From Annona cherimola (Eukaryota; Streptophyta; Magnoliopsida; Magnoliales; Annonaceae), in assembly GCA_030490835.1 (NCBI GenBank), contig CM059972.1:57083563-57147562 (forward strand): DNA of 64,000 nucleotides, in the 5' to 3' direction. The translations under genes were made by a program, and so were the position numbers. Position 1 is the first letter of the stretch. Every line of letters begins with the position of its first letter. Below, piece after piece: positions 45,009 to 57,230 of this stretch. Under the pieces are notes generated by a model, which was not told where the DNA came from, ran no database searches, and saw only the letters and a program-made list of their open reading frames with translations.

Positions 45009-47543
45009 TGATAATTGGAACTTAATAATATATTTTGGGGGGGCATTTTATACCAATTTGGTGGGTAATTAATTGAGTTTCATGTGAAATTTACTCTAAA
45101 ATGTGGTTTTGTAACATTTGGGCATTAAATATTAATTTCAAGTTATTTATATAATTTTTGTGATCTTTTGAATTGAAATTATATTTTTTTACCATAAAAT
45201 CAAATGGATTTGAATTAATTTCATATTGGTGACCCATTTATTAATTTCATCAATTAATTATTTAAATATTTTTATGCAGATCATGCAAATTCCAGAAGTG
45301 GGGCCCACCAAAGATTTCAGAAATCATGCAACGATCCAGCTTATGCAGCGTCCAAACTTCTGGTGGGACCCAGTAGAAAATCACGTGATCAGCATATGTG
45401 AAATAAATCCAGCCGTTGAAATTCATGTAGCACCGTCCAGCATATGCAAGATCCTGACCGTCCAGATTTTCTCCAACAATCCAGATTTTTTTTACACCGC
45501 CCAAAGCTGCATCAGAACCGTCCATTTATTTCAGCAATGCCATCCAGCCGTTCATTTCAATTAGATCCAAACGTCCAGCAGGCTATCCAATCTAAACCGT
45601 CCAAAATTCAGGATACACCATTCCACCGTTCAGCTACCGCCTAAGCAAAATCTCATCCGTCCATATATCCAGCAATCATCCGCCATCCATCTATTACAAG
45701 CAGCATTCTGCCATCCATTTAATCGGTGGCTAGCAGCAACGTATAATTCCAATCGTTAAACCCCATGCTAGCCGTTGATTAACTCAGGTTGTCCAGATTT
45801 TTCACCCAAGCATTCAAATTAATCTAAGCAGTCCAGAAATTCACATGGGCCCCACAAATCTGCCCGTCTAGATTTTATTAATCCCAGATCGTCCAAGATG
45901 ATCATGCCGTCCAGAAATTCACATGGGGCCCGCCACTTAAATTATGTCCATTAATCCATGATCATCAACGTCCAGATTTTCCATGCAATGCAGATCATGC
46001 AAATTACCCAAGGAAATAATCTCAACTGCCCTTCTCAAGCCATGCAACATTTAAAGCAGTGGGTCCCACATAAAAATAAATTAGTGCAAGCCATCAATTG
46101 AATCAGCACTATCCAATTTCAGCAAATCAGCAGATCCAAGTCGCCCGTGCAAAAATCATGCAATGTCCAGATCGGATGTTGATCCAAGCTTCCAGAAAAG
46201 ATCAAAATAGTGCAACCATTGATTAGCATGCAAATCACCGGCCTAAAATGTTGCGGCAATGTAGTACCCGTCCAAATTTTGGTTGCTAGCCTCCTAATCC
46301 ATCTCTATCGTCAATCTCCAACTGGAAAATTCAGCATGCCTTGATAAATCTCAGCCGTGCAAGTCTCCATCAACACACTATTACACGCAATCTAGGCTAA
46401 GCACAAGCTCCAGCCGCAAAACCCATTACGCAAGATGTCCAGAAATAGCCGTCCAGAAATTGGGGCCCACCTATTACGCAGCTGAATCCAACGCAAATTC
46501 AAATTGCGTTGGGGAATGTGGGGCCCACCTATGCGCACTTATGGATGGATATAAAAGAGGGAATGAGCAAACAACAGGAAGAAAAAATTCCAGCAAGGAG
46601 AATTTTGCCAGCAGGCAACACTTTGAGGGGAGATTTTCCACGCAGAAATTTGGGAGAGAAAAAATTTAGAGAGAGAGAGTAAGGAGTAGAGCACGGGCAG
46701 AGGCGGACTGGCGAGTTGCGTGGAGGGGCCGACACACCATCGGGGCTTCAAAACTATAAGCTTTCATATCTTTTCCCTTTTTAATTTTAATTGTCTTGTT
46801 TAAGGTGGATTTAAATTTAAATTTTATTTTGGACTTAAACATACTTGGCTAAATCCTAAATCTGGGGTTTAGGATGTAGCATGTGTACAATGTAGCGTGG
46901 TGTGGGGTTTTAATTTTTTATGGTGGATATTGTTGTTAATTTAATATCTTGTGATTTTAATGCTTGCTTTGTACATTGACCCATACTTTAGCATAATTCT
47001 ATATATTAGGTGATGGAACCGAGAGGTGGAAACCTAATATACGATAATCAAAATATTAAACCTGAAAATCTAAGACCATGACAATAGGCATGATGACCTT
47101 GAGGAATTCCATAAACAAACCACAGAACTTAATAGATTCTAATTAACTTAATCCCATGAGAATAGGTGGTTAAGAAAATTAGGGTACGCCTTGTAGGTTT
47201 CGAGAGAAGGTGCAAGGATAAATTAGGGTTTGTTCTCCTTTAACAAACAATATCTAAATTAAATAATTATACCACTACCCGTTGCAAAAGACGCATGTGA
47301 AATCCTAGATCCTAGGTACTCGCACTCTTGTTTTCTATACTCATTCTAATTTGTAATTTTCTCTTCCCATTTTTCTATTTATTTTCCATTTTATTTACAA
47401 TATTCTCTTCCCACATTTCTATTCCATTTTATATTCAACACGAAAGCGTTTAAAAGAAAAATTTATAGTCCTGAATTCCCTGTGGATCGATAATTTATAT
47501 ACTACAATCTACGACCCGTGCACTTGCGGTGAGATTGCGAACA
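45009..47543 (+). mobile_element. 3' LTR of the gag-only Athila-like element (2535 bp)
   Basis: Starts TGATAATTGGAACTTAAT and ends GAGATTGCGAACA, collinear with 37890-40463 over its whole length. The TATA box is at 46550-46556. It lacks two of the three 24-bp repeats of the 5' LTR and differs by scattered substitutions, many of them C-to-T or G-to-A type. The 112-codon frame at 45226-45564 is the twin of the one in the 5' LTR; that it is open in both copies reflects shared LTR sequence and gives no evidence of a gene. Confidence 0.92.
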
Positions 47544-47548
47544 ATTAC

Positions 47549-49140
47549 CCATGACCGAGTTTGACGTAATACTAAGCATGGATTGGTTAAGCCAATGGGG
47601 AGCTACAATTGATTGCAAAAATAAGAAGTTACAATTTGAAGCAGCCCCAGAAAAGGATGTAGCTATTGGAAGGCTAAGGCAGCCTGAGAATTCAACGATA
47701 TTGATATCCTCAATGAAAGCAGCTAAAATGATTCGCCAAAACTGCCAAACGTATCTGGTATCAGTAAGTGTGAGGAAAGAAAGGATGTGAAAATAAATTA
47801 AATTCCAGTGGTTAAGGAATTTCTGGATGTTTTTATGAAAGAATTGACTACATTACCTGCAGAAAGGGAAATGGATATAACGATTGACATCATACCAGGC
47901 ACAGCTCCAATATCTAAGGCCCCGTGCCGAATGGCACCAGCAGAGATGACTGAGTTGAGAACTCAAATACAGGAGCTACTAGATAAAGGTTTATCAGATC
48001 TAGCGTATCATCTTGGGGAGCTCCGGTGCTATTTATGAGGGAAAAGGATGAGAGTCTTAGATTATGTATTGACTACAGGGAGTTGAACAGGGTTACAATG
48101 AAGAATAAGTACCTATTGTCAAGGATTGATGATTTAGTTGATCAATCGAAAGGAGCTACAACATTCTCGAAGATTGATTTGCAGTCAGGGTACCATCAGT
48201 TAAGGATCAGTCCTACCGATGTTTACAAGACAGCTTTTCGAACTAGGTATGGACATTATGAGTTTTTAGTGATACCTTTTGGACTCACTAATGCCCCTGC
48301 TGTATTTATGAATATGATGAACAGGGTATTTCAGGATTATTTAGACCAATTTGTGGTTGTATTTATTGATAATATCCTGATTTACTCCAAGTCGGAAGAA
48401 GAACATGAGATTCATTTAAGAAGAGTATTAGAAAGACTAAGGAAGGAGAAATTATATGCTAAGTTAAAGAAATGTGAGTTTTAGTTAAAAGAAGTAGCAT
48501 TTCTTAGGCATATGATCTCAGAGAAGGGAGTACAAGTTGACCCTCAAAAGATTGAGGCAATATTAAAGTGGCCAAGACCAATGACTATTACAGAAATCAG
48601 AAGCATTCTAGGATTGACAGACTACTACAGGAGATTTGTGAAAGGTTTTTCACAATTATCAGCCCCACTGGCGAGGTTGACTCGTAAAGGAGTCAAGTAT
48701 GTATGGTCTGAAGAATGCGAATGCAGTTTTCAAGAGTTGAAGTAACGATTAGTAAAAGCGCCTATTCTAACTCTACCTGAAGGAAATGAAGGATTTGTGG
48801 ATTATAGTGATGCTTCAAGGAAGGGATTGGGATGTGTGTTAATGCAGAAAGGAAAGGTGATAGCTTATGTGTCACGACAATTAAAGCCCAATGAGGTAAG
48901 CTACCTCACTCATGACTTAGAACTAGCAGCAGTGGTATTTGCCTTGAAAATTTGGAGACACTGTCTGTATGGTACTAAATGCGAAATTTATATGAATCAC
49001 AAGAGCCTTAAGTATATTTTCACTCAAAAGGAGTTGAATATGAGACAACGGAGATGTCTCGAATTACTTAAGGACTATGATTTGGAGATCTTATACCATC
49101 CAGGTAAGGCAAATGTGGTAGCTGATGCATTGAGCAGAAT
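47549..49140 (+). pseudogene. Chromovirus protease end, reverse transcriptase and RNase H
   Basis: The protease end reads FDVILSMDWLSQWGATIDCK. The reverse transcriptase covers about 47808-48480: [76 protein letters not shown] and then [15 protein letters not shown]. The catalytic motif is normally (Y/F)(V/I)DD, so the last Asp has become Asn (GAT to AAT). Next come the connection ([20 protein letters not shown]) and RNase H ([57 protein letters not shown] with the usual TDHKSL changed to MNHKSL, then [14 protein letters not shown]). Stops lie at 47788-47790, 48482 and 48743, with a frameshift near 48010-48035. It is inactive as it stands. Confidence 0.93.
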
Positions 49141-50074
49141 TGCCAGCATAGCGTACCTTATCACGAAGGAGGAAGTATTGCTTCGAGAAATAAGGCAAAT
49201 AGAACTGATTGTATGCCCCCCTAGAGTTCAAACGAGATTAGCACGAATGCACATACAATCATCATTATTTGAATAGATTAAGATTGTGCAATAAGAGGAT
49301 ACAGACCTACATACCTATGTGGAAAACATGAAGAAAAAGGGGTTGAATAAATTTATTATCGATGAGCGAGGTATGTATCAATACAAAGGTTGCTTATGCA
49401 TACCTAATTTAGGAGAATTAAAAGAACAGATTCTCAAAGAATCTCATTTTTTGCCATTGTCTATGCATCTGGGAAGCACGAAGATGTATGAGGATCTCAA
49501 GAAAGCATATTAGTGGAATAATATGAAAAGAGAGAACGCTAAATATGTATCAAAGTGCTTAACTTGTCAAAGGGTGAAAGGAAAATCACCAACGGATGCC
49601 GGGAAAGCTACAGTTTTTAGAAATTCCCAAATGGAAATGGGATGATATAACAATGAATTTTATCGAAGGATTACCTAGGACACAGGCCGGAAATAACTCT
49701 ATATGGGTAATAGTTGATTGATTATCCAAAGTTGCATATTCTATACCCATAAAGAGAACTTATACAGCTGAGAGATTAGCTAAGGTATATTACAACGATA
49801 TTGTATGCCTCCACGGAGTGCCTAAGTCGATAGTATCCGATCGAGATGCAACGTTCACATCTAGATTTTGGAAAAGTTTGCACGAAATCCTAGGCACCCA
49901 GCTAAAGTTCAGCACGGTATTTCATCCCCAGACCGATGGGCAGATGGAGCAGGTAAACCAGATTACTGAGGATATGCTCCGTATGTGTACATTGGAATTC
50001 GGAGGATCAAGGGATGAATATGTGTCAATAGCGGAGTTCGCGTACAATAACAATTTTCAAGCTAGTATTCAAAT
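49141..50074 (+). pseudogene. Chromovirus integrase, N-terminal and catalytic parts
   Basis: The zinc-binding HHCC part is recognisable: SHFLPLSMHLGSTKMYEDLK, then KYVSKCLTCQRVKG. A TAG at 49512, a frameshift near 49610 and a TGA at 49719 break the middle, where WVIVD-LSKVAY (first catalytic Asp) and ERLAKVYYNDIVCLHGVPKS can be read. The open piece from 49818 has SIVSDRDATFTSRFWKSLHE (second Asp) and FHPQTDGQMEQVNQITEDML (catalytic Glu region), ending FAYNNNFQASIQ at the next insertion. Without the solo LTR the frame reads straight on to MAPFEALYGQRC, so the insertion is precise within a codon. Confidence 0.9.
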
Positions 50075-52340
50075 TGTGGAACCCTGACCGTATACGCGTT
50101 ATTTTGACCGTATACGCGTCATTTCGACACTTGTAATTTTGAAGATTATTTTATGAATAAATAAAGATTCATGAACCTTATTAATGGACATGTGTATTTG
50201 AGGTTGAAATAATGCAATTGGGAATTTAACCCCGTAAATAGTGCACGTGAATAGTAACGTGAATAGTAAACAGGGGTCAAGATTAAATGTCATTTGAAAA
50301 TGGAAAAAGTAACTTTACTTTTTCATTAATGGCGTTTGACTTTGATTAATTTTAATTAAATAAAATTAATGCAAAGCCTGCAATTGCTGCTGGAGCATGG
50401 ACTTTTGGGGCATGATCCAATGGCCCATGATCATCCTCATCAAAGATCAATGACTAGAATTAATTTAGCCTAAATTAATTAATTTAAAAAAATAAAAAAT
50501 AGGTAAAAATAGGGCTGCAATAGGGCTGATGGAGCAGGCCTAGGGGGGGCTGCACAATGCTCCATGCACCTTTTAAAATTAGAAAAAAACACATTTGCAA
50601 GTTTACACCCTAAGCTAGAGGGGGTAAATTGCAAATTCATGAAAAATGGACCCCTATAAATAGAGGAGCAGGCCATGGACGAAATTCACAGCCATCCCAG
50701 CTCAAAAATCACTTGAGAAACTTCATTTTCCATCCCCACACGTTTTAGCCTTGAAAAATAGAAGGTTGGAGAGAGAAAGTGCGAGAAAAAGAGGCGTATT
50801 TCCACTTCGGGTAAGTGATTTCTACCCAAAATTCTTTTGGATGTTAATTAAGCTAAAACCATGCTTAGATAATGCCCAAGTATGAGAAAATAAGTATAGA
50901 TACAATGTTTAAATGGAATTATGCCAAAACATCAAAAATTTGGAGCGAAGATAGGGTATTTGGGAAGATAGCCTATGATATGTGAAAATAATGCTCCAAA
51001 ATTGATAAATGATGATTTGGGATGTATGATTATGATAAATATGATGTTGGAATAATGATATATTAATTTTATAATTTTTGGAATTAAGGATTATGCTTAA
51101 GTGAATTTATGTTGATTTTTAGTATATGGAGAAAATGATTTTTTTGGCCAAGTAAATGATGATAAATTCAAAATGTATGCAATGATATACTAGGCATAAG
51201 GTATGTTATGGTATTTTTTATTTTTGGAAAAAATATCAATTTTTGAAACCCATGAACAGTAACCACGTCTCTGTGAACAGTAATTCGGATGAACAGTGAT
51301 CTGCTACAGTAATATGCTACAGTACAGCGTGATTTTGAAGAAAATTTGAGATTAATATTTAAATATGATGATGAAAATTTTGAAGAACCTATGGATAAAA
51401 AATATCTACATAAAGAAATAATGCCCAAATAATATAGAACATGCATGGGAAGCAGCTTGAATAGAAGAAATGTAAATATCATTTCTCCTTGAATAGGAAA
51501 AGGAAAAGAGAAGGTCGAAGACACCTCCTAAGAAGGTAAGCAAGTTATATATTTTGCAAATTTATTTCAAAATGCTTGAAATTGTTCGTGAATTGCTTTA
51601 TGAAATTTATTTAAGGTTGGCCATACCTATAACTGCTTTACATGAACTGAAGTTTGTGAAATTGTTTATTAAATGCTTTTTATGAAATTTTTTTATGATT
51701 TGCAAATATCATGCCGGCATGTGTATGAGAATGAGCATGTGCACGAGGAATAGGCCTTAGTCGAGGTAGTAAGCGGACCGGATGTCCCCCTCGCTATTGC
51801 CAAGTCGCTTAATAGGCCCAGGCCGGCGGCGACCTCCCTGAAATGGGAGCATGTATGGGATGAGCGCCTAGCTAGCGTTGCATCCAAAGGAATGTCATGA
51901 ATGCTATGTATGCATTGCATTTGCATTTTATGAAATGCATGAAAATGATTAAAAAATTATGTATAGCTTGCTTACTGAGTATTATTACTCACCCATGCTT
52001 TTTCAACAACAGACAGGAAATGATGATGAAGGCAGCATGCCAAGTGTTATGTAGGTTTTGATATAAATGATGTTTATGTAAACTTTATGTAAAGTCAATG
52101 ATGATAATTTTGAGATGAAAAGAGAATATTTTTATTCCAATGAAAATGTTTATGGAATAGTTTTTTATCAGAACTGTGTTATGTGAAATATATTTCAAAT
52201 TGGATGAATGATGGGAATTTTCCATGTATTGATGAAAAAAAAATCCTGCCGTGTGATCAGGGCAACAATCCTGAGTCACGTTTACCAATCAAAACGATCC
52301 CGGAGTAAGGCTTCTAGGCACCTCGGTTCGGGGCGCCACA
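50075..52340 (+). mobile_element. Solo LTR of 2.3 kb inside the integrase, target-site duplication CAAAT
   Basis: Starts TGTGGAACCCTGACC and ends GGTTCGGGGCGCCACA; CAAAT flanks it at 50070-50074 and 52341-52345. It has a TATAAAT box (50655-50661), a purine-rich leader near 50770, the GCCAAGTCGC block (51800), CCTCCCTGAAATGGGAG (51831) and the terminal stem-loop (52256-52274). It is shorter than, and otherwise unlike, the other long LTRs except in these blocks, so it is a separate family of the same group. Near the start GACCGTATACGCGT occurs twice (about 50087 and 50107). No coding sequence of its own was found; the frames at 51168 and 51693 on the minus strand are not supported. Confidence 0.93.
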
Positions 52341-52962
52341 CAAATGGCTCCATTCGAAGCATTATATGGACAACGGTGTCGAACACTACTAAACTGAGAT
52401 GAAGTTGGAGAGAAAAAGTTAGCCCCAGACTTATCTTAATGAATGGCAGACAAAGTACAGGTTATTCACCTGTATATACTCATAGCTCAGAATCGACAAA
52501 AGAGTTACACAGACTACAAGAGGAGATTTGAATATACAAGTTGACAAACATGTTTTTATAAAGGTTATGCCATTCAAAGGAGTTACAATAATTGGGAAAA
52601 GAGGCAAGTTAAATCCTAGGTTTATTGGGTCATTCGAAGTGTTGGAGAAAATTGAGAAATTAGCTTATAGAATAGCATTACCTCCAGCCCTAGCTTTAGT
52701 ACACAATATTTTTCACATTTCAATATTAAAGAAATATGTTCCAGATCCAACACATGTGCTAGTAGAAGAGAACTTACCCATTCAAGATCATTTGAATTAT
52801 GAGGAGAGACCTCTTAGAATCTTGGATCATAAAGTGCAGAAGCTTCGGAATAGAGAAATCGAATATATTAAAGTTGAATGGAATAAGTATTTCGAAAGCG
52901 AGGCTACTTGGGAACTGAAGGAAGAAGTGGAAAGAAAGTATCCCCAGCTATTTCAAAAGTAA
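52341..52962 (+). pseudogene. Chromovirus integrase C-terminus with chromodomain
   Basis: It begins with MAPFEALYGQRC and reaches the 144-codon open part at 52528: VDKHVFIKVMPFKGVTIIGK, LNPRFIGSFEVLEKIEKLAY, PPALALVHNIFHISILKKYV, then the chromodomain at about residues 89-142 (YEERPLRILDHKVQKLRNRE, IEYIKVEWNKYFESEATWEL, EEVERKYPQLF). Stops lie between 52400 and 52440. The chromodomain aromatic positions look only partly kept: the WNKYFESEATWEL segment has the two Trp. The natural polyprotein stop is TAA at 52960-52962. The polypurine tract follows 25 bp later. Confidence 0.92.
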
Positions 52963-52987
52963 ACGGTTTCGGGACGAAACCTATTAT

Positions 52988-52999
52988 AAGGGGGAGGAT
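52988..52999 (+). other. Polypurine tract of the chromovirus
   Basis: AAGGGGGAGGAT directly precedes the 3' LTR start TGTAATACC at 53000. It is the plus-strand priming site and fixes the LTR edge. Confidence 0.88.
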
Positions 53000-55900
53000 T
53001 GTAATACCCAGACCTAAGTATGAATCATATAAGTGCATTTAAGATGTAAATATGATTTATGTGTGAATTGATTGATTTATGGATGATTTTCATGAATTGA
53101 TGAATTTTGCAATTAGGGTTATGATTAAGAATGGTGATTAAAATTAATCGCCATAGTCCAATGTGAGTCAAGATGACTAAAGGGGATTAATAAGGATTAG
53201 AATATGCTAATGTGGCATGAATATTTATTTTAATTTTCATGATTTAATTAATGAAAATTAAAATGAAAATTATGGAATTATGTTGGAAATTATAGAAAAT
53301 TCATAACTTGACGTCTATAGGGCGGAATGAGATGAAATTTAAAAGGTAAGCTCATGATTTTGGGCTCAACCTTATGAGTGGATTGGATTAAGGCAAATGT
53401 GATATAATTAAGATGATAACTATTTGTTTTCATCTCACACTCAAAGGTTATTTTCAAAGGATCATAACTTGAGGTAGAAAAGTCGGTTTGAGATGAAACT
53501 TGAAACGATTGAATAAAATTCTGAAATCTATGTTCTGGAAGGATTGGATTAAGCTAATTACCATGGGAATGTGCTTAATCGGAAAAAGGTGCCTAGCATT
53601 GACTTTGTGCACCCTAGACTACTATAGCATTTATACTAAAGCAAGTGGATTAAATGACTTGGTTTAACGCTATGAGAGATGTCAAATGAAGGTGAATGGA
53701 GCTGGATTTTTTTGGAATTATTTGAGGGTCAAATCCATGGAAAAGTGGGAGCTTAAATGCATGGGTTTAATGGCCTAAGTGTAGCTCAAATGGAGGCATA
53801 GATAAGGTGGCATTGTCATGGACGTCCAAGGGTAGATATGGCATGGAATTTGGATTTTTAAAAATCCTAAAATGCATATCTAAGTAACCTAACACCTAGG
53901 GGAAGTAATGGGACATTTAAATCTGTGGAAAAATGAGCATAAAAATGTCAAAAGGCAAGGAACATAGAGGATGCCCCTAGTGGACAACAATACACTCCAT
54001 CAATGAGCTGATTTTTGATATTTTTGTTAAATATTAAATGGGTATTTTACTTGGATATAAAATTTCCATGTCAACAAGGGATAAGTTAGAATTAAATTAC
54101 CCTCATGAAATTTGGCAAAGTGGGTCCCATGGGCTAGTTAAAAATTATAAAAAGGGGGCTTATCCAAGGGGGACATCCACTTGAGAATGGGGAGAGAAAT
54201 TTTTTCAAAAATCTCTAAGTGTGGAGCAAGTTTGTGCACATCCAAACTAGCAAGGAAAGAAGGGGAAAAGAAGAGAAAAAGAGAAGGAAAAAAGGGAAGA
54301 AAGAGAAGAAGAACCAAGCTAAGGAAGTTGGATTCAAGTTGGATTCAATTCAAGTGAGTGAAATCATTTAAATGAAGACTTCCTCTCTCAATTTATGAGT
54401 CATGAATATGATTTATAATAAACTCTTAAAGGATGATTTATGATGTCTTGATAAGGGTATTGAATGATTTTTGAATGGTACAAATGAAATCAAGAGTTCA
54501 GGAGAGTTGAAAGGGATGTTAGGGTTGAATTTTGAGAAGAAATCTAACTTGGAATTTCTCAAAACACTAAACCAAGTTGTTGTTTGGTTTAAGAATGATG
54601 ATTAGGATGTAATTCATTTTCTTTTGGATTACATATGTTGATTTGGTCATTTGTTAATAATTTTAGCAAAAATGGAACTTGAGGTTTCATGAAATATATG
54701 ATTTTTCTATTTTTGAGTTAAAAATGATGCAAAGAAGAGCTTAAATTTTTTATGGATGAATTATAGGGTAAAGTATCCTAAATTAAGGGCCCTTTGGATG
54801 TCCTAAGTGGGTTGGATGAGAAATCCCTAAATCTGATTTTTTAGGGTACATGTATGGAACGTCCAAATGGGGGCTAAAACGGATACCTTACATATGGATT
54901 TTGTTGCTGTTTGTAAACAAATAATTTATGGATGTTTTGGAGGGTAAATTACCCTAGGATTAGTGCACTTTGAATTTCCAAAAGGTCTTGGAAATATTTT
55001 CCCTAAATCTCATTTTTAAGGACATATGTATGGACACGTCAAAAGGAGGTGAAAAGGATACCCTACATGCTTGAAATGTTGCTGTTTTGGAAGTAACTAA
55101 CTTATGAATTTTAAATATGTGATAATATCCTAAATTTGGGTTAAGAAAAAGATGTTTAGTTGGTGGAAATTATGAATTAAAAATCTGTTAAGATTTAAGT
55201 CTTGCAAGAGGCGTTGAGAGGATGAGAAATGGGTCCTAACATGGTTGTTTTGGAACCCAATGATGAATGGATTAAAATTCAAAAATTAAACCCTAAATTA
55301 TATGTTAATTAAAGTGTTTAATGATGCTGAAACTGGATGTGAGTTTCTGTGTTAAGAAATTTTAAGAAACACATAATGTATGTATTATAAGTTGAACGTA
55401 TGTATGAATAGATGATATATGACTTATGTGGAATTGCTAAAATGCAAAAAATGCATGAATATGTGATGAAATTCATAAGGATGTTGCTGTATGAATGATG
55501 TTTGATTATCTCAAATTTTAAGATTTAATTATGAAGCTTAAAATGTCACATACATGCTTAGAATGAGCATTGACGTATGAAAAATGAAAAATGGATGAAA
55601 AATGATAAATGGGAGGAGTAAACCTCCATATGTTGAATTATGAATGATTATTATATGTTTACCCTAAATATGAGGTTAAAATGAAATATGGAATGGATGA
55701 TATGATGTACAAGTGAATGTGTGTGTGTATGTCCAACTTGAAACTCAAGTTGGTTATGTATGAAATGGATTATGGATTAGAAAGCTAAGTGAATGCAAAC
55801 AAATGAATTTGTTATGAATGCAATACTACTTTTATGTATAGGAAAAGGCAAAGGCAAAGAGCAAAGTGATACGGAAAGATAAGACGAGGTAAGCAAGCAA

Positions 55901-56970
55901 TTTTCCAAATGCTTTTGATTTATTAAAATATGATCAAATGTTTATCAATGATGTTCTAAATGTTTGAATGATTTAGCAAATGTATGATTTAAATCCTTTC
56001 TAAGTTGTTTAAGGATGGTCATTCCTTTATATAAATAATATTCCGATACGATAAATGAATTGCTTACTGTTTTGCAATTATTTTATAAATGATAAATCAT
56101 GAATTTATGAATGAAAAATTATGCTAGCATGTCAAGGAATGTTTATAAAAGATGCATGTGCACAAAGTATGAGGTCTACCTCAAAAGTGTAAGCGGACCG
56201 AATGTCCCTCTTTGGTGCGACCAAGTTGCTAAGGTAGGCCTCGGGCCTACGGTGCTTCCCTGGAATGGGAGAAAGGATGAATGTAGATGGTTGCGTAGCT
56301 AGCTTCTATCCAAGGAATATCATGGTTTCAAATAATGCATCGCATTGTTTATGATATATCCTAGATAGGTATAAGAAGCATGTTTTTATAATAAACCCTC
56401 GAGTGGGTATAATATGGCTTACCAAGTTATTTTAAATGAAAATGAATTGCCTGAAAACCTTATAGCTTGCTTATTGAGTTTCGACTCACGATTTTATTTT
56501 TCAAATCCTAAAGATAGGCTAAAGGAAGCACCATGCAAGGAGCACAGGTGGAGATTTAGGAATATATATAAATTTCTATGAGTTACCTGTGTATGGATTT
56601 ATGGATTGAATGGTTGTATGAATGATGATATTAAATTATGATTTAATTTTGTATAAGGATTATGTTAAGTTATATGACTATGAATGGTGAAAAAAGAATT
56701 TATGGTCAAATGAGGAGGTATGAATTAGCATTAAATGACTAAGTATGGATTTTATTATATCATATGTGTATTTCTCAAATGGAATAATGACCTAAAAAGG
56801 CGTTTGATGGAAATTAAAACGAATGGAATGATTTAAACTCATAAGGAGTTAAGTTTAAGTGGATAAATATCCAATAAAGCCCGCCGTGTGATAGGGCAAC
56901 AATCCTGATCACGTTTACCAATCGATAAGGTCTTGGAGTAAGGTTGTGACGCTCGGGCTGGGGCGTCACA
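53000..56970 (+). mobile_element. 3' LTR of the chromovirus (3971 bp)
   Basis: Starts TGTAATACCCAGACC and ends GGCTGGGGCGTCACA. It is uninterrupted and gives the full length for comparison with the 5' LTR. A TATAAAAA box lies at 54146 on, followed by a purine-rich leader (54250-54330). A GCGACCAAGTTGCTAAGG block is near 56217, a CTTCCCTGGAATGGGAG hairpin near 56253, and the terminal stem-loop near 56891. It differs from the 5' LTR by many substitutions and small indels by eye, so the insertion is old. Confidence 0.92.
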
Positions 56971-57230
56971 ATGTATCCATAATTTAAGTCAAGGTGAAGA
57001 TTTATTATGTGTGTCTTGTATTATACATATTCTAGTTATGTGAGTTTGGAATTATGTATTTGTTGCGTAAGAGCCCACGTGAGTTCTATTTATAGGTGTA
57101 TTAGTTAGGAATTTTATGGAACATTGAGAGGTATCCCTTTGAGATGTGAGAAAAGAGTTTATCTGAGTATTTTGGGTTGGGATACGTGTGAGGCATCTAG
57201 AGAATGTGTGGAAAGCATTCTATGGATTTA
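56971..57230 (+). repeat. Copy B of the dispersed direct repeat
   Basis: About 56998-57222 matches 11290-11520: ACATATTCTAGTTATGTGAG, TTCTATTTATAGGTGTATTA, TTTTGGGTTGGGATACG and GAGGCATCTAGAGAATG. After removal of the nested elements, the two copies lie about 1.3 kb apart in the same orientation. Confidence 0.7.

Larger units (their letters stand above)
37890..47543 (+). mobile_element. Athila-like gag-protease element lacking reverse transcriptase and integrase, target-site duplication ATTAC
   Basis: A complete element of 9654 bp: LTRs at 37890-40463 and 45009-47543, Asp-tRNA-type primer site at 40471, gag and protease from 40734 to 43351, a 1.66 kb untranslated 3' region, and a polypurine-like tract next to the 3' LTR. 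ATTAC flanks it at 37885-37889 and 47544-47548. No reverse transcriptase, RNase H or integrase motif is visible in any frame between 43352 and 45008, and no join or nested insertion suggests that a pol was cut out. This matches the published idea of TR-GAG elements (terminal-repeat retrotransposons with a gag domain), which would need enzymes from another element. Confidence 0.9.
24974..56970 (+). mobile_element. Tekay-like chromovirus (Ty3/Gypsy), complete span with nested insertions
   Basis: The element runs from TGTAATACC at 24974 to GGGGCGTCACA at 56970. Its own sequence is 24974-27280 and 30905-31370 (5' LTR), 37547-37884 (gag end and protease start), 47549-50074 and 52346-52962 (protease, reverse transcriptase, RNase H, integrase, chromodomain), a polypurine tract at 52988, and the 3' LTR at 53000-56970. 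The chromodomain behind the integrase places it among chromoviruses; the long LTRs and sequence style suggest the Tekay/Del lineage. Flanks are ATATA (24969-24973) and ATGTA (56971-56975), one mismatch from a perfect 5-bp duplication. The primer-binding site and most of gag are lost in the deletion at 31370/31371. Confidence 0.85.
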
